From Taeniopygia guttata (Eukaryota > Chordata > Aves > Passeriformes > Estrildidae), in the NCBI RefSeq assembly GCF_048771995.1, contig NC_133032.1:30591501-30655500 (forward strand): a stretch of 64,000 nt of DNA, given 5' to 3'. Below the pieces are notes generated by a model. The model made no database searches and was not told the DNA's origin. It worked only from the letters and a program-made list of their open reading frames with translations. Positions 52,625-62,749 of the stretch are shown in pieces. The translations under genes were made by a program, and so were the position numbers. The number at the start of each line of letters is the position of its first letter. The stretch's first letter is position 1.

Positions 52625-54520
52625 CCAGACCCTCATTTAAAATCTTTTCAGGCTGTGGATTGTCAAAATATCTCGGAAGGATTTTGGCAGCTTTGTCACT
52701 TCCCCTCCCTGGTGCTCAACTGTTATTTAATTATTAACGTGCGTGGCTTGGGGTTGTCTCAACAGGTGGAAGAAAAGTCTCTGTTAAAAGTGATGGGAGT
52801 AGACTTGAAAATCTCAGCCTCATGGTTGTTGTGTAGGACCTTTTGGAACAGCATGAGAAGATAAAATGTTATGAAAAGCTGGATCCAAAGTCTGTCAAAG
52901 TCGGTGAAGTATTCCCATCACTTTGGTCAGCTCCAGGCTGATCCCCAAGAGCAGTGATGAAAGAGGGGAGTGGAGAGATGTGGGAGCAATCCCAGGCAGC
53001 CTCCACTCCTGTGGATCATGTTCATTGCCCAGTGCTGCTCTACTAATTGCAGATTTGCCTTCATGCTTTTTGCCCCACTCTGGGGGACTCGCTGGCCCCT
53101 GTGTCTGCTTCAGCAATGCTGCAGACCCCTTCCCAAGCCACAGCCTCCAGCCAAAGGCTGCCCCTTGCCAGAGTCTTCTCCTGCTGCAGTAATGCCTTGC
53201 AGGCTGTGACTTTTAATGACGTTTTGATGCTAGCAGGAGCAGCAGTACATGGACTCACACCAGCCAAAGAGCGTGTCTTCCTTCACCGAGGGAACGGGAA
53301 AGACTTTTCCAGCAGAATCTACATCTGCTATCAGAAGTGCCAGCAAATTCTTATTAGTGCAGACAAGATCTGGGGAGAGGTTCCCTCCCTGGATGACATT
53401 TCTGGCAGTTGTCTGAATATTTTCCCCTTCTGCAATGAACATGGCATTGGAGATGTCTCGACCATCAGCATTTCAAACAGAAATCTCTCTCATTGTGATT
53501 GGTGCACTTTAAAATCTTCTCATCTGTAAAACATTTTCCCCTCTAATTTTGGAAGCAAAACTGCTGAGGCAATTAAATCCCCCCCATTTAGCTTTTCTAG
53601 GAGGTTTCTGTGCTCTTTCTGTTTTATCTTAGTCTCAGCAGAAGGTGCCTATTCCAACAAACAAGGCAGAAGGAGCTCGTTAGGTATGTTTGTGCACCGG
53701 GCAATGTATTTGTTAGAAAGAGCAGTTTATGCTTCTAAGGATAACAGGGATGCATCTGTGCATTCATACAGCAGCAGCATAAGCATGCACCTCACGTGCA
53801 GTAATGGTGGCAATTGAGAAGTAAGGGAGGGATAGCAGATCCCAGGGGAAACTCCCCAAAACTTTACATTTATGCCCTACTATTAGTCTTTTCACTTGCC
53901 AGCCTTTTTGTTACACTGATGTGTCTAGGGTAAAAAAGGTCCCCAAAAACCAACTCAGGAGAACACTGCAAAATTTCCTGCTCTTCCTTTAATTTCAAAA
54001 CAACATCCTCATTGTGTTTACATCTGTACTCAGTGAAATATATTGCCAATTTTCCAGTATTCCCTGCCAGTCTGTTACTAATCCCCCTTCTAGTGTTTTC
54101 CCAATGACAGATGGTCACCATTCACAAAGTTTCTAGAAATTAGCTGGGATGTTCAGAAGTGCTTATTGGCAGGGTGAGTACAGGGACATTAGGATTAAAT
54201 TGGTTTTAGTGTGGCACAAACACAGAACTGGTTGGGCTGAACTCCTTTTTTTGGCAACTTCTGCCTGGGGTAGAAAAGGCTGCTTTCCTCACTGTTGGGA
54301 CCACCTCTAAATTACTGTGGATTGATGATATGCAAACTTGGTAAAATCTTTAACACTCACTTTCTCTAGAAATGGTAATATTTTTGCTTTTAGTTTTGGT
54401 AAGAAAGCAGAAAAAAATTGCATTTGGCTCAATCTCAAGATTTTTGGGTTTTGTTAAGCTCGCAAAAAGAGTCTCTTACTGCTCCAGTTCTCCTATCTGC
54501 TGTGCCAAGATTTTTGAGGA
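52625..54520. other. Intergenic DNA, nothing recognised
   Basis: Overlapping short frames at 52923-53529 lack domains. No repeats apart from this. Confidence 0.45.
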
Positions 54521-54527
54521 TTGATAT

Positions 54528-55038
54528 TGTTGGAAAAGATACCAAGTTTAAATTTTTTTAATATAACTTTGTTTGCCTTTGCCCTGGGGCAAGAGGAATT
54601 TTAAGTTTCTTTTCAAAGGACTGTTTCATCGCTCAAGGTGTGATGAGCTTAACTTCTCAACAGACTGGGAGTAGCGCAGAAGATGCACAAAAGATAACAA
54701 CCATCAATGACCATCAGCTCCAAACATCACCCCTGGCATGGTCAGAGACCCCTGGTCTGGGAAAAGAGAGATGAGAGAACCAAGAATGAGAACCTAATTG
54801 ACATTGAAGGTGAGGAGATCCATAACCAATAGGAAACCAAATACTGAGATCGTTTAACTTGGGACCAATGAACACTGAACCAATGAGTTTCTGTGGGCTT
54901 TGACTCTATAAGTATCTGAAAAATCTGGTAAAATTCATGTGTCATTTAATTATTTTCTCTGCACAACCCAGGCTATGTGTGGGTGAAATTATTTCTGTTG
55001 CACATTCTGGACAGAAGTAATGCCTTAATTCTCTAACA
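54528..55038 (+). mobile_element. Solo LTR-like fossil of an avian endogenous retrovirus
   Basis: A 511-bp block with matching inverted ends (TGTTGGAAAAG at the left, CTCTAACA at the right). Inside are three CCAAT boxes (54826, 54865 and 54880) and a TATA box (54907-54912), the usual U3 promoter order. No internal retroviral region is present beside it, so it is a solo LTR. The family is not certain and no clear target-site duplication was seen, which suggests an older copy than the one at 30.8 kb. Confidence 0.6.
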
Positions 55039-55044
55039 CTAAAA

Positions 55045-56300
55045 ATGTTGTTGGAGAGGTTTTTTTCCCCCACAGTTTCAGTGACAATATGAACTTTCTT
55101 CCTTGAATTTGATTTAATCATGGTTACAAATACTTCTGATGCCCAAACTCTAATTTATAATCCCTAGCTCCCTGAAAATATCCCTTTGTTTTCATAATAG
55201 TGTGGGATTTTGATGTTCTGTTGGAGGTTTCTGCATTTCTGCTCTTTCCTATGGGGTCAGTTTAGATTTTCTTTTTCTCTGACCATTTTGAACTCTGGAT
55301 GTTCCTCTCATCATTAAACTTCTCTACTTTCCATCCAGGTACTGATCATATCACCTGCCAGGTAACTCTCTCAGCAACCTTCAAAGGGCAGATGGGATGG
55401 CTCAGAGCAGTATTTACATATTTGACTTATTCCAGTTTACCTGAAATGCTGCTGCCAGGACAAACACTCTTCTGGTGCATCAAGAACACAAAGAAAGAAA
55501 AGTGTCTGAGCTCCTTTCAGCTATATGCACTTAATCTGTGCTTTTAATGGAGAAGAACTTTGTATTCTTTGATTTGCAGCCTTTTTTCCCTTGACGGCTA
55601 CTGCAATAACTTGGGTGGTCCTCTTTCACACTGCTCATTCCTCCTGATTTTAGAGAGAATTGTAATGCTCAGGCTTGATGAAAATTACTCAGTAAGGGAT
55701 TTTACATGTTCACCTCATTCAGGAAAAATAACTGTGGGTATAAACGGTTTTGACCTCACAGAGGTCAAACAGAGTTGAGTTTATTTATACCAGCTGAGCC
55801 CCTGACTGAGCCTATCCAAACCTGACAGTGATCTCTTCCTTTCCCAGCTGTGATTAAAATATTTTCTGTCTTAACCAACCTTAAAGGCCTCAGAGGCCTG
55901 CTCTCTGCTCCATACCTCAGTGTGTCAGCTGGGCATTGCATTAGTTGTTTGTCATGCAAGACAAACGAGTTTGGGTTTCTTTCAATTCAACAGGACTTTT
56001 GCTGATTAACAGTATCAGTGTTTTCAAATACTGCCAGCTACCACGGTCTTGTTTGAAAAAGGTGGAGTATTTGGAAACTAAATGGCAGAAGTATAAACAG
56101 AGCAGTACATACAGGTCTGATAACAGATTAAGAGTTGAAGCCTTTGAAACAGTACATGAGTTTTCCTCCTTAATGTGAAAATGATGGCTATCATCTGGTT
56201 TGTAAATTCATATCAGATGAACATCTTGGAACAGACAGAGCTAAAGAGCAGAAGATGTACAACTGAATAGAAGAGAAAAACTAAAACTATCCTCTAAAGA
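55045..56300. other. Intergenic DNA, nothing recognised
   Basis: AT-rich with short chance ORFs (55299-55547, 55560-55778 and 55945-56178). None has a domain or splice context. Confidence 0.45.
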
Positions 56301-56308
56301 TAACGAAA

Positions 56309-56370
56309 GGGACTCACAAATACTTCATTACATAGGGAAGGGATCCACAAATACTTCATTAGATAGGTTG
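56309..56370. repeat. Direct tandem duplication, 2 x 31 bp
   Basis: Copies start at 56309 and 56340 and share CACAAATACTTCATTA, with a few base differences. Older than the 29.4-kb duplication by its divergence. Confidence 0.85.
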
Positions 56371-56454
56371 TGGTACTTGATGTTAGCTGGGGAGCAAGCC
56401 CTTCTACACTGGAGGAGTTTTTCCTCTCCAAATATCAGCACCACAATATAAGAA

Positions 56455-56908
56455 AGATATTAAACTGTTAGAGAGTTTGTTAGAGGACAATAAAGATGGT
56501 GAAGGGCCTTGAGGGCAAGCCACACGAGGAGCAGCTGAGGTCACTTGGTCTGTTCAGCCTGGAGAGGAGGAGACCGAGGGGAGATCTCACTGCAGTCTAC
56601 AAGAGAGCATCGTGAGGGAGAGGAGGGGCAGGCACTGATCTCTGCTTTGTGGTGACCAGTGACAGGACCTGAGGGAATGACATGGAACTGTGTCAGAGGG
56701 GCTTAGGTTGGATGTTAGGAAAAGGCTCTTCTCCCAGAGGGTGCTTGGGTTCTGGGAGCACCAAGCCTGCCAGAGCTCAAGAAGCATTCGGATAATGCTC
56801 TCAGACACATGGTATGATCCTTGGGGTGTCCTGTGCCGGGCCAGCAGCTGGACTTCGATGAGCCCTGTGGGTCTCTTCCAACTCAGGATATTCTATCGTT
56901 CTATGAAA
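56455..56908 (+). mobile_element. CR1 LINE 3' end
   Basis: Forward-oriented CR1: GTGAAGGGCCTTGAGGGCAAG, CTGTTCAGCCTGGAGAGGAG, GGTTGGATGTTAGGAAAAGG, CCAGAGGGTGCTTGGG and the tail ATTCTATCGTTCTATGA in family order. The 3' end with ATTCTATGA-type repeats lies at the right; the 5' part is missing, as usual. Confidence 0.95.
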
Positions 56909-56909
56909 T

Positions 56910-59900
56910 ATGTCTCTTTAAAGTAATTTGGATGAAAACTCTACACAACTCACTCCTGTGCTTATGCTTCAACAAAATTTTAGCTTTCCGACTTTGCATT
57001 TCTGTTGCCAGAGCCTATTTCATCACTTCACATTAAGTGAAGGAATCAGGATCCTTGAGAGCTTAATGGCACAGAGAAGAAGGATGGCTTGGGACTACAT
57101 CCATCATAACAGGGCAAGCAGCAATAATTAGGGTTAAACTGCAGAAGTGTCAAGGTGGGAGAAAGCTGGAACCAGAGGTGTTGATGAAATGCTGTTGTCG
57201 GCAGTTTTATAATGCCTTTGTGGCATGTGATTGAAAATTACTGCACTTTCTAATAATCAGTGCAGCTCGATTTAAAATGCCTTGTTTAAATAACCACTTT
57301 GGAAACAGTCCCTGCTGTTTTCTGCACTAGAAAACTTCAGGATTCCTAGCCTTAGGCATGCTTTTCCTGGCTGCTCAGGCATTTGAGGAAGGACTCACTA
57401 TTGCTGCCAGGTCTCTCACCTTCCTCCCAGGCTGCTGGGCAGCACACACAACCCACCAAGAGTAGACTCACCAGGAGCTAAGCAGTGTTTTAGAGAGCTG
57501 GGCAAAATAGAAAAAAATAATCAAAATAGGGATGAATTATCAGCAAAAACCAATTCCATTTATTTCCCCAGTTATCAACAGAGCGATGTTGATTTATACC
57601 AGCTGCAGATGTGACCCAGGTCACAGCCCTCTGCTTCATCTCCCGTGCTGGGTGATGCTTGGAGGCCTTTTGCTGAAGTCTCATGGCTCAGGACCCTCGT
57701 TGAGCTGGGGCCCACATGTTTACTGAGGACTGTACATTTTACCCTCACATCCTCAGTGTGCTGAGCCTGTCCCACGGGGTCACAGCACGTCTCCCCCAGC
57801 AGGTCACAGCTGACATGCTGGCCAGTAATGGGAAGTGGCGCTGTGCATCCGTGGGCAACAAAAGGAAAATGTTGAAAAACTGACTTTTTTCACATTTCCT
57901 AGTCTACGATGTGTAAAGTCAGACTGTGCCAGAACACTGTGTCCAGAAAAGAGCTTTTTCTGCCCTCTTCATGCCAGCTTACACCAGGAGACTCAAAAAG
58001 GCTTCTAAAGCAAATAAACTGGAAGCAGGGGACCTTCTCATTCTTAATATTACTATTTTGAAGTAAAAACAAAGGAGAAGCAAAGGGTATTCTTCCTTCT
58101 CTCATCTACCCCTTAAGCACAGGCAGATCCATTTATAGTCTTGTGCAGTCTTTCAGTCTGGTTGAAATAACTGGATTTTCAGAGACAGGGTATTTCCCTT
58201 CCCTGCAGCATTGCTGTAGGAGTCTGTCCCTGCTTGTTACTGGAGACATTTTATAGCCCTGCATGTTGAGTCAACAGTCTTTACCCAAGTGTGGAAAAAA
58301 ACACCCTTGTTCTTTTAGCCCTGGGATACTCATCTCTCAGCCCTGGGTAATTTGGATTAGTTGTTACTCATGCAAACAGTGCCACTTTAGTTTAGTTTGA
58401 TCTCATTTCTACCCAGAAAAGAGTTTGAGGGCCTCAGAAGAGACAGCTGAGAGCCTTCTACTCCCAATGAGCTCCTTCTATCGCTACTCTGTAAAGTCAA
58501 ACACCTCCTTTAAAATCAGAGAGACTGCAAAAGCAGAGTCCCAGCGTTCATGTGAGCCACACTATTATGGCAAAAACCTTCCAAAAATACCCTTTCAGAT
58601 GCTGAGCAGAAGTAAAACTATCAAGGTCACCTCTGGTTTGATCTTGGCATGTGCTGCACATTCCTCATTTCTCTAAACTCTGGCAAGGGCATTAGCATCC
58701 CTTTAGAGGTGTGCTGCTTGCTTGGAACAGTAAGCAACTCTTCCAAAACCGGTTGTGAGCTTGTCCCTGCCTTAATTGTGTTAAGGAAAACTTATTTTAT
58801 CTCTTAAGCCTTGTCTGAGCAGGCTTCAGGCAACAGCACTCGGTGGTTCAAGGACCTCAGCTGGCTCCTGGTGTCCCAGCACGGGTTAGGATGGGAGAGA
58901 GCTGGCACATTAATTAATAAGGCAAGAATTCTTTAAGGGATACGATACTTTCTCTGCTTTCAGAAAATTTTCAACCAAGGTGAGGCACCTTCCTAGAAAA
59001 CAAGCTGTATTTTCAAAATGATGTCGAAATCCCTGGGGAGTTTTCTGCCCTGCACCATGCAGAAGATCAGATGGGATTATTACAGTGATCCCGCTGGCCT
59101 CAACATCTGTGAAAGTTTGCTGCAGCTCCTTTGAATAGTTACTCTGCTTAGTAGGAGGTGACTTTTTTTTTTTTTCCTGTTGGCATGTTATCAGAGGAAA
59201 TCAGACTAATTGTGTATTTATCTAGAATTACAGTTATGAATCTGCTCTAATAAGGCAGTAATTCATATCTTGAGTGATTTATGGCCTGAGCCTGAAAGCC
59301 CTCTGAATCCTTTGACTCCACTGGGATTTCCTAAGGCAAGGTCATTGCAGAATTGTGCTTCCTTTTGCTGCTGATACTCTGATGGTGTAGGACCAGCACC
59401 TTCACAGTGCCACTTATTTGTTAGCATTTATACAAAACATCACAAGCTGACCCAGAATAAACGCAATTTGTATACTATTTTCTTATCCACCTTATTTAAC
59501 AGCTCCCAGAGTCCTCTCCTGCTGTCCTCTGCTGGGGTACTTAGGTGATTTGGGAGGACTTTTAGGAAGCAATTCTTCTTCACTCTGGAACTTCTGCGGT
59601 TAAAATTAATTTAGCTCCAACAAAGGAGAGTAAAAAAGAGTGTTTTATAGTCCCTGTGAAGTAATTTTAACCTAGGACTCAAAAGACAAAGACTGCTGTT
59701 GAACATCAATGTTTATTTAGCATTTTAGCATTTAAATCTTTCTCTCTTTGGATGTGTCTTTCCTTTTGAACTGGAAGCATAAGTTTCACTGTTTGCCTGC
59801 AAAACTTTTTTTTTTTTTTATCTCACACTGAATTCCCTGAAAATCCTCAAATATTCTTGTAAATCTCAAAGATACGAAGGAGTTAGCCCCCCCCCCCTTC

Positions 59901-60000
59901 CTCCCCATTTAGACCTTTGAAGGCTGGTGTGACTAGAATGATTTTGGAGTTATAGTTCAGAGTCGGAATAAAAAATGAAGGGAAGCATTTTGCAATACCG
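56910..60000. other. Intergenic DNA, no gene seen
   Basis: Short chance ORFs only. The stretch 57200-57330 is repeat-poor with CTAATAATCAGTGC and TTGTTTAAATAACC; 59180-59500 likewise with AGACTAATTGTGTATTTATC. Homopolymers: T-run at 59163-59175, T-run near 59807-59819 and C-run at 59887-59897. Confidence 0.4.
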
Positions 60001-60004
60001 TAGC

Positions 60005-62095
60005 TTGTACAATAACTAATTACTTATAGATTTTAGGTCACATTTGAAAAAGACAAATACTGAAATAAATGGATAATCACTTGGAGCTACCATTAACAGT
60101 TTGTTTAAGCACTTTGGGTTAAAATCAGCTCGGTGTCACAGCAGAGCAGCTGCCTGCATCGGTGCATGGTTGTGCCAGCACCTGTGAGAGCCACACTGGC
60201 TCCTTTGCAGGATCAGAAACACTCAGAGCTTGGGCTTGTGCACTGCACTGGGTGCTTGGTTGGGCCTTTGCTGGAGCATGCTGGTGGGAAGAGTTAACCA
60301 AGCAAAAAACCTGACCAGTTCTGACACCAAGTGAGACAGAAAAAAAAGTCTTAGGGTTTTGAGGCCAGATGCTGCCCTCCACTGTGATGTTTAACAGAAA
60401 GAAACGAGGAAATGTGCTGGCAGATTTGTAGTGATCTGATCTAAAACATCAGAAGACTTCAGAAGAGAGGGATGAAAATACAATTAGTGACCTATATATG
60501 ATGTGATGAGTTTAAGCTTTAGATGTAGCCTGCATGTGTATTAAAGTTGTTACCTCTCTGTCATATGAATGTAATGCAGAAAATGAATTCCTTTATTGCA
60601 TATTTTAAGATGATGTCTTAAACACATTAAATTGCCTTTTTTACCTCTGCAGCTGGAATCATCAGTAATTTTGCTAAGGAGGTGTGTTATTATGCATTCA
60701 GCATAAACTTCAGGCTTTGGAAACCTGGAGAACTGGCTTTTAGCTGGCAAACCTCTTGCTCTTCAGCTTCTCTCCCTTTCCGTGGGGCTTGAGATGGGAA
60801 ACTTCACTTCAGTTGCTTCCCTGTGAATTTTGGAAAATTCTTCCAGCCACACACATATCCCACAGTGTCTGGCTGTTCCCCATTCCTTCAGAGATGACAG
60901 AAGGCTCTGTTTTCTCCCCTAAATGAGAAAACTTTCAGCTTGGCACCAGATAGCCTCTATGAAATGTTCATCTTCTTGGGGTAGTGTCAAATACATTGGA
61001 AATGCTATTTTAGGGCTCCAGAAAAGATTTGTGTCCTCAAGGGTATTTGCCAACTTACCTCATAAATAGATGTGAGCCAGCAAGATGGGACAAAACTGCC
61101 CAAAAGACCCTAATTCATCCAAAACATCTTCAGATCACGAGGAACGGCCAGGGACGGGGATGGTAGCATCTGGAAATAACATCATTCCTAAGGGAAAGTG
61201 TTCCATTTTAATTAATTGTATCCCTCTTATCCATGACAGTGTAATTGCATTTTGCTTAACTAAGTCTTTTGAATTGGTGCTGGGCATGAATGATAAGCCA
61301 AGCTGTACCACTCTTTGTTGGCTGCCACAGGCAGCTCTTTCAGGGCAGTGCAGGGTGCCTGGGAGACTTTGAAGCTGGGGTGGAACAGCTGGAGCTGGGC
61401 ATTTGGGAGGGAGGGGGTGTGGCCCCACAAACCAACCTACAAATCTCAAGGCCACCCTTTCTGTAGATGCAGAAGGATTTTTTGTTGCTCACCAACCATC
61501 CCATGGTGACTTGTGGCACTCTTCCTGCCCCAGTGGATCTTCTCTCTGGAAAAGTGAATATGTGGGGCACAGGTGCCCTCCAAACCTGCTGCATAGGGAT
61601 CCCAGTGCTGAGCTTCAGGCTCCAAATGCCACTGCTGGGACTTGTGTCCTGCCCCTGCTGGGGCTGGGGATGAGCTGTGCAGCTGCCCCTCCTCTGTGCC
61701 TCCAAGGGGACGCCTCATCCATGCTGGCAAAATCTGAGGGTTTGCCTTAAAAACCGTGTTTCTAGCAATTAAGGCGTGGGGAGCAAGATCTGTACGGTGT
61801 CACAGCTGCCCAGCAGTCTCTCACAAACCATCAGGCACAAGAAGCTGCATCACAACGACCTAAACTCATCTGCTCTTATTTTACAAAATCCCTTTCTTGG
61901 ATGACTGGTTGACCCTTGCTGCAGTTACTGAGGACTGAAACCAACCTGAGTCATTCCCTCAAACCAAGCACCCCACTCTCAGGTTTTTGTCTCACTGTGT
62001 GTGCTGTCAGCTGTTTCACGGGATAAAACACATCCTATGACACAGGTGGGACATCACAGTCACCCTCTGGACGCATCTCCAGGCCTTCATGGCCA
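60005..62095. other. Intergenic DNA, no gene seen
   Basis: AT-rich up to 60720 and possibly regulatory (AATAACTAATTACTTATAG). From 61300 to 61750 the GC content rises, with several overlapping short frames on both strands that lack domains. Confidence 0.42.
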
Positions 62096-62100
62096 CTCCT

Positions 62101-62240
62101 GGGATCATAGAATCATGGAATGATTTTAGCTGGAAAAGACCTTAAAGGTCATCTAGTTTCAAATCCCTGAGCAGGGACATCTTTTACTAGACCAGGTTGT
62201 TCAAAGCCCCGTCCAATATGTCCTTGAACACTTTCAGGGC
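62101..62240 (-). mobile_element. CR1 LINE 3' end, cut off at the GC palindrome
   Basis: Reverse-oriented CR1: ATCATAGAATCATGGAATG, AAAAGACCTTAAAGGTCATC, GACCAGGTTGTTCAAAGCCC and TCCTTGAACACTTTCAGGG. The similarity stops at about 62240, three bases before the palindrome begins. Confidence 0.92.
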
Positions 62241-62242
62241 CA

Positions 62243-62342
62243 GGGCCCGGCCGCCCCCGGCCCCGGCCGCCCCCGGCCCCGGCCGCCCCGGGACCGGGGC
62301 GGCCGGGGCCGGGGGCGGCCGGGGCCGGGGGCGGCCGGGCCC
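62243..62342. repeat. Perfect G/C-only inverted repeat, 49-bp arms, 2-base spacer
   Basis: Left arm 62243-62291, spacer GA 62292-62293, right arm 62294-62342. I checked the arms base by base: all 49 positions pair, and all arm bases are G or C. Each arm is itself built from a GGCCGCCCCCGGCCCC-type unit of about 16 bases. It can fold into a very stable hairpin or cruciform, or may be an assembly fold-back. Confidence 0.95.
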
Positions 62343-62374
62343 GGGGCGGTGGAGCCGGGCCCGGGGCCTGGCCC

Positions 62375-62414
62375 GGGGCCGGGACCGGGACCGGGGCCGG
62401 GACCGGGACCGGGG
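62375..62414 (+). other. G-quadruplex motif with seven G-runs
   Basis: Runs of 4, 3, 3, 4, 3, 3 and 4 G separated by CC or ACC. The 18-bp unit GGGGCCGGGACCGGGACC occurs twice. Loops of 2-3 bases fit the standard intramolecular G4 pattern on the + strand. Confidence 0.92.
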
Positions 62415-62580
62415 TGACGGGCCCGGTTCCCCGCAGCGGCTCGGCGGAGCGGCGGCGGCCCTGGAGCTCCCCTTAGCGCCGGGAAGGAGCATCGGAGGCT
62501 CCGCACCGGGACCGGGCTGGCGGTCCTGCCCGCGCCCCCGGCATCCCGCCGGGATGTGTCCAGCGCTTGTCCTTGCAGGG
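62415..62580. promoter_or_regulatory. Orphan CpG-rich island right of the palindrome
   Basis: Unique GC-rich, CpG-dense sequence after the G4 tract, with a TTCCCCGCAG acceptor-like string at about 62435. No coding exon is recognised. Together with the palindrome it forms an island of about 340 bp in an otherwise AT-rich desert; possibly a noncoding RNA promoter or first exon. Confidence 0.4.
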
Positions 62581-62680
62581 GGACCTTTATTTATTGAACG
62601 TAAATTGCATCAATGGCATGGGATCCAGGAAAGCCCGGTGCAGTATTTTCTCCCTGATACCTACAGGTGTATGTGCATAC

Positions 62681-62745
62681 TTTTATTTCTTTATCTATTC
62701 GAGCATTTATTTATTTATCTCTTTATTTATTTTTATTTAACACCG
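62681..62745. repeat. TTTA-rich low-complexity stretch
   Basis: Repeated ATTTATTTATTTAT-like units. In RNA this would resemble an AU-rich element, but no transcript is known here. Confidence 0.8.
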
Positions 62746-62749
62746 ATTG

